DNA from: Pseudobdellovibrionaceae bacterium
Lineage (GTDB): Bacteria > Bdellovibrionota > Bdellovibrionia > Bdellovibrionales > UBA1609
Assembly (NCBI GenBank): GCA_018663505.1
Contig: JABJQG010000020.1
Location: 62,001-126,000, forward strand
Direction of reading: 5' to 3'
Length of the DNA stretch: 64,000 nucleotides
Every line of letters begins with the position of its first letter. Position 1 is the first letter of the stretch. A model generated the notes under the pieces. That model worked only from the letters and a program-made list of their open reading frames with translations. It made no database searches and had not been told where the DNA came from. A program made the translations under genes and the position numbers. Shown here in pieces: positions 49,008 through 59,314 of the stretch.

Positions 49008-50137
49008 TTATTTATAAAGGTTTATTTTTTTTAGTATCTGGCACTTCAGCTTATGTGATTTTACTGTTATCTCTAAGGCTCATGGCTTCTAAAAATGAGG
49101 ATCGTACCGATAAAAAAGAAGAAGACTATGACTGGAAAACAAAAGAAGAACTAGAAATTGTAGATATTATTTCTGAAACTCATGACATAAAAAGCTTTTA
49201 TTTTAAACGTAAAAATAAAAAAAGTTTTTACACATTTTCGCCGGGACAGTTTCTAAGTTTTCAAATTAAAGATGATCACAAACTTTTACGTTCTTATTCC
49301 ATATCTGGAAGTTGTGAAAACACCAGCACTCTTCAAGTGTCCATCAAAAAATTAAATGATGGTCAGGGTTCCCAATGGTTTCACCAATTAAACATAGGTG
49401 ATAGCGTGTGGGCCTTCCCTCCTGGCGGACTATTTACCGACGATAATCTAGACTTGAATTCCCCTCGAGTTTACATAGGCGGTGGAATAGGTATCACACC
49501 ATTAATTTCCATGATAAAAACCAACATTGATAGATCATGCAAAGCCCCTATGAGTTTATTTTATGGCATGCGTTCCACTAAAGATTTAGCTTTTCATAAG
49601 GAGCTTGTATTATTATCTGAACGCCACTCACAATTTTCTTACTTTCCCTTGCTCTCTGACATAGATGACAATTGGGAAGGACAAAAAGGTTATATTACCT
49701 ACGATTTTATTAAATCGAAAGTTGAAATCAAAGCAAATCATAACTTTTATTTCTGTGGTCCTCCGGTGCTTACGGATTCCGTATCAGAAAAAATTGTAGC
49801 CAGTGGTCATGATGCAAATTTAATTCATAGCGAAAAATTTGCATCACCTGTAGCCTTTGATCCAGCTAACATCTCCAACAGAAAGGCTGAGATTACCGTT
49901 GATGGTCAAAGCTTTACCTATGAAGGGAAGTCATCAATTCTAGAGTTCTTAGAAGATAACCATGTTAACATAGATTTTGCTTGTCGCTCAGGGGTATGCG
50001 GAGCATGTAAATGCAAGCTACTTAAGGGAGATGTGGATGCGTTTACTGACTCTGGATTAACTGCTAGTGAGATTAAGGACGGTTATTTCTTGAGCTGTGT
50101 ATCTCGACCTACTTCTGACCTGGAGATTAAAATATAA
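49004..50137 (+). CDS. FNR-type reductase with a C-terminal 2Fe-2S ferredoxin domain
   Basis: 377 aa from the ATG at 49004 (GGAGG, overlap with the previous stop). One N-terminal helix (~5-25), an FAD domain (LLRSYSIS), an NAD(P) domain (VYIGGGIGITPLISMI, FYFCGPP) and a plant-type 2Fe-2S domain with CRSGVCGACKC ... C near the end. Resembles hybrid-cluster-protein reductases and NO-stress reductases. Likely feeds electrons to the neighbouring membrane protein. Confidence 0.88.
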   Translation: MIIYKGLFFLVSGTSAYVILLLSLRLMASKNEDRTDKKEEDYDWKTKEELEIVDIISETHDIKSFYFKRKNKKSFYTFSPGQFLSFQIKDDHKLLRSYSISGSCENTSTLQVSIKKLNDGQGSQWFHQLNIGDSVWAFPPGGLFTDDNLDLNSPRVYIGGGIGITPLISMIKTNIDRSCKAPMSLFYGMRSTKDLAFHKELVLLSERHSQFSYFPLLSDIDDNWEGQKGYITYDFIKSKVEIKANHNFYFCGPPVLTDSVSEKIVASGHDANLIHSEKFASPVAFDPANISNRKAEITVDGQSFTYEGKSSILEFLEDNHVNIDFACRSGVCGACKCKLLKGDVDAFTDSGLTASEIKDGYFLSCVSRPTSDLEIKI

Positions 50138-50176
50138 AGTAAATTCTGTTTATGTGTATAAAAATAAATAAAAATT

Positions 50177-50659
50177 TTACAAATCATTTCTAGGTGCATC
50201 AATAATCAACACCCGCACAACTGGTGTTATCAATTTTTCATCCAAAGATGGTACATCGTAAAAGGTCAATGCCACATCCATTAGCTGATAATATGCAAGC
50301 TCAGCACCACAAGCACTGCCCTTTAAAATAATCTTTATATAAGAGCCTTTCGCCTGTAGTGGATCAATTTTTCCGGTTATTTCTGCTACATGGCAATTAG
50401 GACCTGGCTCTGGAAAATTTATATATCGCTTTTTGGAATTTGATAGATTAAATCCACCTTCGTGCCAAGACTTCTCATAATTTGTTAACACAACTTTCAT
50501 TTCAATGGTAGCTTGCTGAGCTTCTAGATCCCAGCTTGCAACAAAATGATTCGCCGAACCCACCTGTTTATCATAAACAATTTGAGCTTCCACAAATCCC
50601 CTTGCTTGCAAAGAGAATGAAAATAATATTACTAGTAAAAGGAAAAATCTATTTATCAT
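50177..50659 (-). CDS. Small exported protein
   Basis: 160 aa, signal peptide INRFFLLLVILFSFSLQA. Mature part mainly strands (FVASWDLEAQQATIEMKVVLTNY) with two Cys (GPNCHVAE, GSACGAELAY) likely bridged. No known family seen. Convergent with the FNR-type reductase. Confidence 0.65.
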   Translation of the reverse strand: MINRFFLLLVILFSFSLQARGFVEAQIVYDKQVGSANHFVASWDLEAQQATIEMKVVLTNYEKSWHEGGFNLSNSKKRYINFPEPGPNCHVAEITGKIDPLQAKGSYIKIILKGSACGAELAYYQLMDVALTFYDVPSLDEKLITPVVRVLIIDAPRNDL

Positions 50660-50769
50660 GGCAAACTCCTCTATTTATTTTAGTTATGCACCCCATACTA
50701 GCTTAGCTAGAGTTAATATACATGACCCAATAAAACTACAGGACCTTTGTCTGGATACAAAAGCTACTT

Positions 50770-52113
50770 TTACAAAGTAAATTTAAAACTGGAAACCATT
50801 GCACCAGGCACTAAGCACCCCATTAAATGTCGGCGATCATAGGTGGTTGTCTCTAAAAAAGACTCTCTAAAGTCAGTTAATTGTTCTAGCTGTTCACCAA
50901 AGATTCTCGATAGATGTTCATCAAACCTAAGGTCTTTGATAGGGCCTTTAATTTCTCCGTCTTCCACCCAAAAACAAGCATAGCGTGTCATACCTGTTAT
51001 ACGCCCCTCATTAGTGTCACTCCAATTCAAGTAATGAAGATTGGAAAGATATATACCTGTTCCTAAGCTTTTAAGAACATCCTCTTTTTTTAACTCACCT
51101 GAATCAAGCTCAGTTGACCTCAAGTACTCCCCTTCTCCAGCTTGATTAGATAGTAGTCCAAACTCTTTGGCTGTGCGGGAGCTGGTTAAAAAGTTCTGGT
51201 AAACTCCCTGCTCTACAATATTCACCTGCGTGGGAGACACCTCACCTAATTCATTAAAGGCTTGGGTAAATCCTAAATTAAAATTTTCACGTAAAGAAAA
51301 CTTCTTTGACCAGGTCTGCCCTTCATGCAAAAGGCTCAGAGGGCATTGACCATGTTGATAGGCCCCCTCACTAACTCCTCCGCCAGAAATAGTCTCCAAT
51401 AGTTCTTTTACTGCTGCTGGTGCTAAATAAGCTCGATATTCACCACGTTCGATACTTTGCTGTGGTAAATCTAATATCTGCAAAGATTTTTTCGTTTCAT
51501 TAAAACTATTCTGCCACTCCACATTGCTCCATTGAGTTCCCGCATAGTTACCTTTAGCAGCTTTTTCATCATTAAATAAAGAATAATCTAAAGAAAAATT
51601 CTCTGTGGCGTAAAAATGATTCTGTCCCTTAGAATTTGCTGAGCCCTCTACCACTACCCCCATGGCCAATACTCCGGAAAAATCACTGTGTACTGTTACA
51701 GAGAGTATGTCCTGGTGGACACTGTCTGCATCAGGTAACTCCCCAAAATGAACATCTCTGGATTGTCCATGATCTAATATAGGAACAATTGCTGGGTCTT
51801 TTGGCAACCCCTCTACACTCATCTGAAGTTCTTTTAAAAGCTCACTACTTTTTGCTAAATCAACCTCTGTGGAACCTTCTAAGTTAAATGTAACCCCATT
51901 TTTTTTCCATTGTTTCTGTAAAGTCATATATACTCTCACATCCAATACATCAGTGCTTTGTCGTATTTTTGAATGATTAAACCGTAAAAACTTCGACTTC
52001 TCGCCAGCAAGATTTAAAGATAAATCCTCGCCTTCGTGAAGCTGTATATACAGGTGCTCTTGTATTTGTTGAAATTGCCTTTCCAAACCTTCTAATAAAT
52101 CTTTATTTGTCAT
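50770..52113 (-). CDS. TldE/PmbA-family protease subunit
   Basis: 447 aa from the ATG at 52113 (GGAGG upstream). Has the PmbA/TldD fold features (TGSAN-like VVEGSANSKGQNHFYATENFSLDYSLF, AAVKELLETISGGG) but no HExxxH zinc motif, as expected of the TldE partner. The gene lies 1 bp after tldD. Together they form a TldD/TldE metalloprotease that trims peptides. Confidence 0.85.
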   Translation of the reverse strand: MTNKDLLEGLERQFQQIQEHLYIQLHEGEDLSLNLAGEKSKFLRFNHSKIRQSTDVLDVRVYMTLQKQWKKNGVTFNLEGSTEVDLAKSSELLKELQMSVEGLPKDPAIVPILDHGQSRDVHFGELPDADSVHQDILSVTVHSDFSGVLAMGVVVEGSANSKGQNHFYATENFSLDYSLFNDEKAAKGNYAGTQWSNVEWQNSFNETKKSLQILDLPQQSIERGEYRAYLAPAAVKELLETISGGGVSEGAYQHGQCPLSLLHEGQTWSKKFSLRENFNLGFTQAFNELGEVSPTQVNIVEQGVYQNFLTSSRTAKEFGLLSNQAGEGEYLRSTELDSGELKKEDVLKSLGTGIYLSNLHYLNWSDTNEGRITGMTRYACFWVEDGEIKGPIKDLRFDEHLSRIFGEQLEQLTDFRESFLETTTYDRRHLMGCLVPGAMVSSFKFTL

Positions 52114-52114
52114 A

Positions 52115-53551
52115 TTAACCTCCAAAGACTTCTACATCATTAAACATACAAACTGGCGACGCGTGACCAACCCAAATTGACTGATTAGGCTCACCTTTTC
52201 CACAATAGGGAGTTCCAAAGGCCTTAAAACTATCCTGATTGCCAACCATAGTTAAACTTTTCCAAAAGGATGAAGAAACCCCTCGGTAATTTGGGTTTTT
52301 CACAATTTTAGTTAATTTTCCATTTTCGATAAGCCGGCCATATTCACAACCAAATTGAAATTTATTACGGTAATCATCAATGGACCAAGATCTATTAGAT
52401 TCCATATAAATTCCTTTTTTAACAGCACCAATGATCTCATCAACAGTGCTTTCCCCGGGCTCAATATTGAGGTTCGCCATACGATCAATTGGCGCTCTAT
52501 TCCATGATTTAGCTCTAAAGTTAGCAACACCCTCCACTCCTGATCTTGCCTGACTCTCCAGTCCGCCCAAGCCTTTAACTAATTGTCCATTTTTTATTAA
52601 AAATTCTTTTTCGGCTTTTAAACCTGAATCATCATAGCCATAAGAAGCTAATTGATGTTTTACGGTGGGGTCGAAAGTGACATTCAGCAGTGAAGACCCA
52701 TACTGCATTTTTCCAAAATCAGAAAGCTTTACAAATGAGCTTCCCGCATAATTACGTTCATCACCCAGTATACGATCCAATTCTAAGGGGTGACCAATGG
52801 ACTCATGAATCTGTAACATCATTTGATCTGGCGATAAAACTAAGTCCATTTTCCCTTCTGGGCAATTTTCTGCAGCAATTAACTCCAGCGCCTCTTTAGC
52901 CACATGATCTGCCACCTTAAAATACTCATCCTTATTAAAATTTTCAAAACCGGACTGATACATTTTTCCACGAAAACCAGAGTCTGTACGTGTTTGAGTT
53001 TGTACACCTTCCTTAGCTGTGGCCTCCACAAAAGTGCCCGTAAATTTTAAATTTTGTGACAACTCTGTGCCATTACTGCTTACAAATAAATACTGAAGCT
53101 CAGTAAACTCGGCCTCAGCACGACGAGACACAATTTTATCGGAAACTTTAATCTTTTTACATGTCTCAACTAATAGCTGGTTAAGATCCCCCTGTGACAA
53201 GGTTTTCCAGTCTTTAACCACAGAGCTTGAATATTCACCCACAGCCTTAGGACGTTGCTCCTCAGTAAAGTGAAATAGCTTATATTTAGCATAAAGCTCA
53301 GCCTTTGCTTCAGCCTCATTCACTGCACTTTGCACTGAAGACAGATCCATTTGGCATGTACCAAAATTAGCGAAAGCTCCATCTTTAAGCACCTCAACCA
53401 TGATGCCAGCTGACATTCTACGAAAATTATTTTCAGGATTTTCATTGCGGACAGCCATGCGATTCATGTCCTTAGAATAAAACCGTAACCCCAACCAATC
53501 TGAATGGTTTTTTAACTGTGTTAATAATTTCTGTAACTTTGCTATATCCAT
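52115..53551 (-). CDS. tldD: TldD metalloprotease
   Basis: 478 aa from the ATG at 53551 (AGGAGG 4 nt upstream; the longer TTG start includes this RBS). Zinc motif MLQIHESIGHPLELDRILG (HExxGH..E), and the C-terminal pattern GVEGVANFRAKSW, FGCEYGRLIENG. Works with the following TldE in peptide degradation or maturation. A possible processing protease for peptides such as the ICE-encoded one, but nothing links them directly. Confidence 0.92.
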   Translation of the reverse strand: MDIAKLQKLLTQLKNHSDWLGLRFYSKDMNRMAVRNENPENNFRRMSAGIMVEVLKDGAFANFGTCQMDLSSVQSAVNEAEAKAELYAKYKLFHFTEEQRPKAVGEYSSSVVKDWKTLSQGDLNQLLVETCKKIKVSDKIVSRRAEAEFTELQYLFVSSNGTELSQNLKFTGTFVEATAKEGVQTQTRTDSGFRGKMYQSGFENFNKDEYFKVADHVAKEALELIAAENCPEGKMDLVLSPDQMMLQIHESIGHPLELDRILGDERNYAGSSFVKLSDFGKMQYGSSLLNVTFDPTVKHQLASYGYDDSGLKAEKEFLIKNGQLVKGLGGLESQARSGVEGVANFRAKSWNRAPIDRMANLNIEPGESTVDEIIGAVKKGIYMESNRSWSIDDYRNKFQFGCEYGRLIENGKLTKIVKNPNYRGVSSSFWKSLTMVGNQDSFKAFGTPYCGKGEPNQSIWVGHASPVCMFNDVEVFGG

Positions 53552-53587
53552 AGCTCCTCCTATTTGATTACTCAACTCATGCTGGAA

Positions 53588-54256
53588 TCAATTACTGTAC
53601 TTAGCCATAACTAAATCCACTAATTCTAATTCTTTCGCCTTAGACTGATCCAATGTTAACGCTTGCCCTCTCATTTCACATAAAACTTCTGAACTTAAGG
53701 CTGTCAAGGCCACCTGGTACAAGCATTCATCTTCTTTTTTAATATGGAATTCCATTAAATCCACAAATTGCAACAAAAGAACTATTAAAGGGTGAGTTCG
53801 TAAAGGGTCCTCTCCATAGCGCTGTATCTCTTTAGAGATTAAATTGACGTAATAGTACCCATAGTCATGCTCATCAAGAGGAATTTTTAAGGGACTATTC
53901 TTATCATGTAAAGATTTTGTAATATCAATCCATGCTGGAGGAGCTATGACATCTGGCTCTTCTAACAAAGCTTTTTTTATTTTTGCATCAAAGTTTTTTT
54001 CCATTTTAATACCATAAAACAGAGTGCACTTAGGGCCTCCATTTTTTAGCTGAGGCAGCTCATCCAATAGGGGAAACAAAATCGCCTCTTCCTTGTGGTG
54101 ATGTAGATCTCTAGCTAGTATTTTAATTACATGCATAATCTCTTTCAATGCTAAAGCATTATGCACATTAGAATCTTCCACTAAATACGTCTGAGTTTTT
54201 AAAATATTTAAAAGGCTTTGTATTTTCCTGTGTTCTTCAATTAAATGTTGAATCAT
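53588..54256 (-). CDS. Hemerythrin-like (HHE) protein
   Basis: 222 aa. Diiron-type ligands: LIEEHRKI at the start, LHHHKEEAILFPLLDE (~60-75), LDEHDYGYYYVNLI and FHIKKEDECLYQ. Typical of HHE cation-binding proteins that bind O2 or sense/repair under nitrosative stress. Fits the redox theme of this flank. Confidence 0.85.
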   Translation of the reverse strand: MIQHLIEEHRKIQSLLNILKTQTYLVEDSNVHNALALKEIMHVIKILARDLHHHKEEAILFPLLDELPQLKNGGPKCTLFYGIKMEKNFDAKIKKALLEEPDVIAPPAWIDITKSLHDKNSPLKIPLDEHDYGYYYVNLISKEIQRYGEDPLRTHPLIVLLLQFVDLMEFHIKKEDECLYQVALTALSSEVLCEMRGQALTLDQSKAKELELVDLVMAKYSN

Positions 54257-54399
54257 TTACATGCCCCTTTCTTCGTTCATTTCTAGCATCCAACAATCCT
54301 CATAGATGGCTCTGTAATAATTGCAATGCCTAAGTCCCTCCACATTATTAACATAAAGGCATGCTACAACAAAAAGCATATATATTACAGGGGGTCCCA

Positions 54400-57300
54400 T
54401 TGAAAACCAAAGCTATTTACATGATAATTTGCTCTATCTTACTGAATATTCAGCCTAGCATTGCTAGCAATCTAGGGCAAGCTACAGTGGGCGCTAAATG
54501 CACACCCTGGAGTCCCCAGAACATATGTGACACCAAACCACATATTGTTTTCCTTATACATGGATTGATGGGAAGTAATGGTACATTTTTTGAGCTCGAC
54601 CAAGTTTTAGAAGATCAGTTTGCACGCCCCAAATTTTACCCCAATGGAAAAATAAAAAAAGGAAAAAATCTAAAAGTCATCAGCATCAACTACCCAACTA
54701 ACCCCAAGGAGTTTAGTGGAGTCATTTCTGCTGATTTGCAAAATAGCTTAAGAGATACTGTGGGCGAATTTCATCCACACGATTTCGCCCACGTATTTAA
54801 CACAAAAATGATTTATAGCTTAGCCATTGAGGGGCGTAAGCAGTATAATCAATGCCACCTTCAGTTTAGCGGCAAAGCCATGTATAACTTCGTTTATAAA
54901 AAGTGCTCAGAACTGTCTACAAAAAAACAGCAAAATATTTGTGAAAGTAATGTTAATCAAAGAAAAAACTGGATTCTCTCGCAAAGCAAACCGAAAAAAT
55001 TATCAAATTGTCTAGATAATATCATTGATGTAAACTCAGAATACAGCCTACTTGGACATAGTCAGGGTGGACTCACAGCTATGTCTTTTATAAATTCATG
55101 CGTACGTCTCTCTGGGACCAATCACAAAAGAAAATGTTTATACTCAACTGGTGTGGGAACACTCACACGCTTGATTAGAAATGTGAGTGATGACTTAAAA
55201 TCAAGAGATACTACCGCCAACGGAAAAAATAATTTACACCTAAACACACTAGAGCTTCTTTCCGACAATATGGTCACGTATTTATTAGATGATGTTGACA
55301 AAGATATGTATCCTAATAATTTACACTATTCTATTGATGCTGAAACACCAAAAAGAGTTAAAAATTTAATCTCACTTGGGTCACCATTCTGGGGTTCACC
55401 AACGGCAAATGTTGGAGCAGAAAATGACTTCACCTTAGACGGCCTCACCCAACTAGGAGTGATGCCTGCAAATCAGATTATTGAACTTGCTGTTGGCAGT
55501 CGTGGTCTGGGTTGGCAACGAAACCTAATGTTACAACGAGGCCGAATAGAATCTTTTCCAAAAATTGAGGAAATAAATAAAAATGAATATTTAACCAAGT
55601 GGCCAAACCCTTATGGAGAACTGAACGTATATAACGTTGCTGGCATTATTGATGATGGCTATGGCGCAAATATATTTCAAGAAGTGGCACAGGGTGCTGT
55701 GTCTGGCGGACTCACCAAATCCTATGATTTTGAAAACGACATTATTGTAGGTGCATCAGAAGCTCGTCTGGATTTTCTTTATTATGTTGAGGAATATAAT
55801 AAAAGTAATAATTCGGTGACAAAGTACAGAGGCCGAACCGATGTCACGGATAATTATGCCGTGTTTGATTTTGCTCATGTTCCGGCTCTTGAAGGTTTTG
55901 CTGGAGTTCCTGGTATGACTAAATTTTTAAATAACAATACTGAGCTTGGTTTTCGTTCTAATCCAGCATACATTGTTATAGAAAAAGCACTTAACAAAGA
56001 ATTTGGTCATACACAAAAAGTGAATCTCAATTTGGCTGAAAGCAATAAACTCATAGAGCAGGGCAAGCTCATTGAAAAAGTTCGTAATTTCACTTCAGAA
56101 ATTAAATACATCACACCTCAAGGCTATCACCGATCTGTAGCTATCATTAGTCGAGATAAACCTGAGCCTAAAATAAAGGAAGTGGGATCTAATAATATTG
56201 AGTCCACAATTTTAAAAACCACGTTGCAAGTCTATCAACGTTCTAATAGACAAAACAAAGTTGCTGAAAAATTTAGACATCATTACTGGCAGTCATATTT
56301 TCATATAGGTCGTTTTAAGGAGTTTTATTTCTTACAAGGACTTGGGGACATTAGCAACAGATTTAATTACACTGACTCCGCAAATTTGGGTGTAAAGCTT
56401 AGGTATGATATAAACGTATTGGGTTTTGAGACAAAACACTTTGATCTTAATGTGATTCCGTCCTTTACTTCCTATTCTGAGGTACTACTGAAACCATACC
56501 TTGGGAAGTATACTGATCCAAGTCCAACCTCCTTATACAATGAAGGCAATGATATAGAATTCTCAAAATGGCGTGGTGAGTATAAATGTCAAGTTGGCTT
56601 TATGGCAGAAACGACCCCCAAAATATTTAAGCATTCCATAAAGGCGGGAATGCAGCCTGAAGAGTATGAAGCTAATTGGAAATCAAATAGAATATACCTT
56701 TTACCGTCCAGCGAAAAAGATATTCAGTTTAGCTATACCGATTCATATGGAAATATTAGGCAGGTACGTTTAGGTAACTACCTCTACCGAAAATATGCCC
56801 TCAACCAGAACTTAGTTTTTAACAAATTATATGACCTTGATTATGACAAGGACGACCCTGACTGGAGCCCAGAACTCTATAACCCACAAATTATAAAATC
56901 GGGCACCACTGTTGAGGTTCTTGCACGAGTAAGTCAAGGGCACAGAGATAGTTTCAGTAAGGTAGGTAGAAACTGTACTCCTGAAGAAATACAAGAAAAC
57001 AAACTTGACTGTGACACTCCATCTATTGATCGGTATCTGATAACTTCTCCAAATATACGTAAAGAAGATAAGATTCAAATATCTGATGAAAACTTTGGAA
57101 AATATAATGACGGGATCAACCAAGGAGTGAGATGGGTCAACGTAAGAGATGTGGATTTAATTAAAAAGGGAGATACGTATCCATTAGTTAATCATTCCTT
57201 AGCAGGTCAAAGAAATAAAAAATTAAGTGGCTTTCAGTGTGGCTTTGTAGATCATAAAAACGAATCTTATGAGTACGCACAACCCAGAGAAATCCTAGCG

Positions 57301-57408
57301 GATTATTATTTCAGCGGTAAAGGACTTATTGACCGCGCTAGAAATAGAAAACGACTTTATCAAAAAATTGGCAGCGTGCTGCGAGGTGAAGATTATGACA
57401 AAGAATAA
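54400..57408 (+). CDS. Very large secreted alpha/beta-hydrolase (PGAP1/lipase-like)
   Basis: ~1002 aa. TTG at 54400 gives a compact signal peptide (KTKAIYMIICSILLNIQPSIAS); ATG 54361 is the alternative. Lipase features: IVFLIHGLMGSNGTFFELDQV and the nucleophile elbow SLLGHSQGGLTAMSF, then a SLGSPFWGSP segment. Residues ~480-1002 form an additional strand-rich region of unknown function. The nucleophile Ser is visible; a catalytic Asp and His are not assigned. Exported, probably acting on lipids or esters outside the cytoplasm. Confidence 0.8.
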   Translation: MKTKAIYMIICSILLNIQPSIASNLGQATVGAKCTPWSPQNICDTKPHIVFLIHGLMGSNGTFFELDQVLEDQFARPKFYPNGKIKKGKNLKVISINYPTNPKEFSGVISADLQNSLRDTVGEFHPHDFAHVFNTKMIYSLAIEGRKQYNQCHLQFSGKAMYNFVYKKCSELSTKKQQNICESNVNQRKNWILSQSKPKKLSNCLDNIIDVNSEYSLLGHSQGGLTAMSFINSCVRLSGTNHKRKCLYSTGVGTLTRLIRNVSDDLKSRDTTANGKNNLHLNTLELLSDNMVTYLLDDVDKDMYPNNLHYSIDAETPKRVKNLISLGSPFWGSPTANVGAENDFTLDGLTQLGVMPANQIIELAVGSRGLGWQRNLMLQRGRIESFPKIEEINKNEYLTKWPNPYGELNVYNVAGIIDDGYGANIFQEVAQGAVSGGLTKSYDFENDIIVGASEARLDFLYYVEEYNKSNNSVTKYRGRTDVTDNYAVFDFAHVPALEGFAGVPGMTKFLNNNTELGFRSNPAYIVIEKALNKEFGHTQKVNLNLAESNKLIEQGKLIEKVRNFTSEIKYITPQGYHRSVAIISRDKPEPKIKEVGSNNIESTILKTTLQVYQRSNRQNKVAEKFRHHYWQSYFHIGRFKEFYFLQGLGDISNRFNYTDSANLGVKLRYDINVLGFETKHFDLNVIPSFTSYSEVLLKPYLGKYTDPSPTSLYNEGNDIEFSKWRGEYKCQVGFMAETTPKIFKHSIKAGMQPEEYEANWKSNRIYLLPSSEKDIQFSYTDSYGNIRQVRLGNYLYRKYALNQNLVFNKLYDLDYDKDDPDWSPELYNPQIIKSGTTVEVLARVSQGHRDSFSKVGRNCTPEEIQENKLDCDTPSIDRYLITSPNIRKEDKIQISDENFGKYNDGINQGVRWVNVRDVDLIKKGDTYPLVNHSLAGQRNKKLSGFQCGFVDHKNESYEYAQPREILADYYFSGKGLIDRARNRKRLYQKIGSVLRGEDYDKE

Positions 57409-57523
57409 AACGCAATTATTTCACACAACTTCACGCCCAGATAATAGATTTACTGATTTAACAGGAAAGTATAATATTTTATATCAATTTATCGGTCCAA
57501 CAAAAGTGAATGAACATGAATAA
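57395..57523 (+). CDS. Small linking ORF (42 aa)
   Basis: Start ATG with GAGGTGA 7 nt upstream, overlapping the hydrolase stop by 14 bp and the next start by 14 bp. Reads TKNKTQLFHTTSRPDNRFTD. A translational bridge or real small protein; no function seen. Confidence 0.45.
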   Translation: MTKNKTQLFHTTSRPDNRFTDLTGKYNILYQFIGPTKVNEHE

Positions 57524-58250
57524 AATTTTATTAGTATTATTATTGAGTAGCTTAAGTTCACCACTTTGGGCTTACGAGGTTGTCATAAAAAACCTCAAAG
57601 CATTTAATACTTCATACCCTTCAAACACAAATGATCTGTTTGTAACTTCAAAGTTTTATAGTAGTAGTGATTATGTGCAACAAAACAATCAAGGTTTATC
57701 AAAAAATGAATTTAAAGAAAATCACAAAATACTGATCATTAAAGCTTCATTTATTTCTAACAAAGCTTTATCAAATTTTTCTGCGGATAATTATTATGAT
57801 ATTGATAAGCATCAACTCATTCATAAGTATGTAAACACAAACAACAATATAAATCTAACATCAGCATATCCTTTTGAAGCCCGACTTTATTTAGAAAATA
57901 AAGTCATGAACCTAAGTGCTGACCTTTCCTTAGAGTACCTCACAAAAGACAAGTTCAGAGAGAGCACAATCAGTCAATACCAGGCCCTCACTGCCAACAA
58001 TAAAAATCTTGTGGCAGACTCTGCAGTGATTCAAGTATTAGATAATTATAACCGTGCTTTTCTTTATTCAGAAATGGCAATTGGCCACTACAAACTAAAC
58101 TCTCAGCTTACCTTAGTGCAATGGCAAGGACATTTTGTAATAAAAACCAGCCTGCTGAATAAGTTCACCCCTGCTCTCAGCTGGGCAGTAAAAGCTGGTG
58201 TCGTAAATAACCTGGCAAAGATGATTCAAAGTTACGCTATTCATTTATAA
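57510..58250 (+). CDS. Exported protein after the large hydrolase
   Basis: 246 aa, signal peptide NKILLVLLLSSLSSPLWA. Mature protein mixed strand/helix with many Asn and Lys (LIHKYVNTNNNINLTSAYPFEARL, MAIGHYKLNSQLTLVQWQGHF). Not recognised. Operon partner of the hydrolase. Confidence 0.65.
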   Translation: MNMNKILLVLLLSSLSSPLWAYEVVIKNLKAFNTSYPSNTNDLFVTSKFYSSSDYVQQNNQGLSKNEFKENHKILIIKASFISNKALSNFSADNYYDIDKHQLIHKYVNTNNNINLTSAYPFEARLYLENKVMNLSADLSLEYLTKDKFRESTISQYQALTANNKNLVADSAVIQVLDNYNRAFLYSEMAIGHYKLNSQLTLVQWQGHFVIKTSLLNKFTPALSWAVKAGVVNNLAKMIQSYAIHL

Positions 58251-58320
58251 ACCATAGATAATCATTCTATTCTAATAAATAAAATTTTGTGTTGTTCCTT
58301 GTTTCACAGATGTTACTTAA

Positions 58321-59046
58321 CTAATTCAATTTAAGCTTGAGAAGACTCTCATGTTTCATATAAACTCCGTCCACATCTAAAGGCTTTACCATAATTGTAA
58401 TAAACTGTGGTATTCTTTTTTTGCCATTTTTATCATGAACATTTTTGGGAACTTCAATTTTAAAGCTAAATACCTTATCATCATTAGACAATATATTTGG
58501 AATTAAAGGTGGCATAGGAGCGCAATTTTCTTCTGAATTTATAGTATAGCAATGGTCCAAAATAATCATGCCATTTAGATTTTGATCTCTTTCATAATGA
58601 ACATAAACACTGACCAAGTCATTTTCAATTTCAATCAAAGTAGTTGCTACAACTAATGAATCTTTAGTTCCAAGCTTGTGAAGGCTAAATTTAATATGTT
58701 CTTTTGCAGTGTTATCATTCACCGTGTGAGCATTAACTCGATAGTCTAAATATCCAAAATCCACATTTTTAGATTTTTTAGATACCCCAACAGTGCAAAT
58801 ACCATTGTCATCACAGGAACAATCTTTGGATACATATATTTGGCTAGATAAGTCGGACACTTGACAATTTTTTGCCTTCTCACTATTCACGTTGGAATAA
58901 GGCAGAACAACTTCCAGCTCATCTTGAGAAGCTTCTGGCCATGACCGTACAACATGGGCGCTTGGTACTGACCTATCTGCAACAGCGTTATTTGTTAACA
59001 CCAAAAAGAACACTAAAAAGCTCAACCTATTTAATAATATTTTCAT
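58321..59046 (-). CDS. Exported protein of unknown function
   Basis: 241 aa from the ATG at 59046 (GGAGAG upstream; an in-frame ATG 12 codons earlier has no such site). Signal peptide KILLNRLSFLVFFLVLTNNAVA. Cys cluster (CQVSDL, CSCDDNGICTVG, CYTINSEENC) suggests two or three disulfides. Not recognised. Convergent with the hydrolase operon. Confidence 0.65.
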   Translation of the reverse strand: MKILLNRLSFLVFFLVLTNNAVADRSVPSAHVVRSWPEASQDELEVVLPYSNVNSEKAKNCQVSDLSSQIYVSKDCSCDDNGICTVGVSKKSKNVDFGYLDYRVNAHTVNDNTAKEHIKFSLHKLGTKDSLVVATTLIEIENDLVSVYVHYERDQNLNGMIILDHCYTINSEENCAPMPPLIPNILSNDDKVFSFKIEVPKNVHDKNGKKRIPQFITIMVKPLDVDGVYMKHESLLKLKLN

Positions 59047-59314
59047 GCTCTCTCCATTCAGTAAATAAAGTGTTTTTTTCATAAGTATAAGTCTTATAGA
59101 TAACCAATTTGTATGTAGTATAGCAAAATAATTAAAATATTACTGAACGCTCTATCTCTATTGTAAATATTATTGAAAAATTAGATATTGTAAAATAGAT
59201 CGTCACTTTTACGATTCTATATAAATTTACTGTTGAGCATAAAATTATTAGAATAGCATAATTCATTTAAGAGCTAATTAGGTGGTTGCAAAAGTAAGCC
59301 AATTGAGCCCATCA

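Noticed and set aside
52115-53551. TldD/TldE as part of the ICE peptide system
   Set aside because: They lie about 8 kb outside the element's right end, among chromosomal genes; only a loose functional parallel exists.
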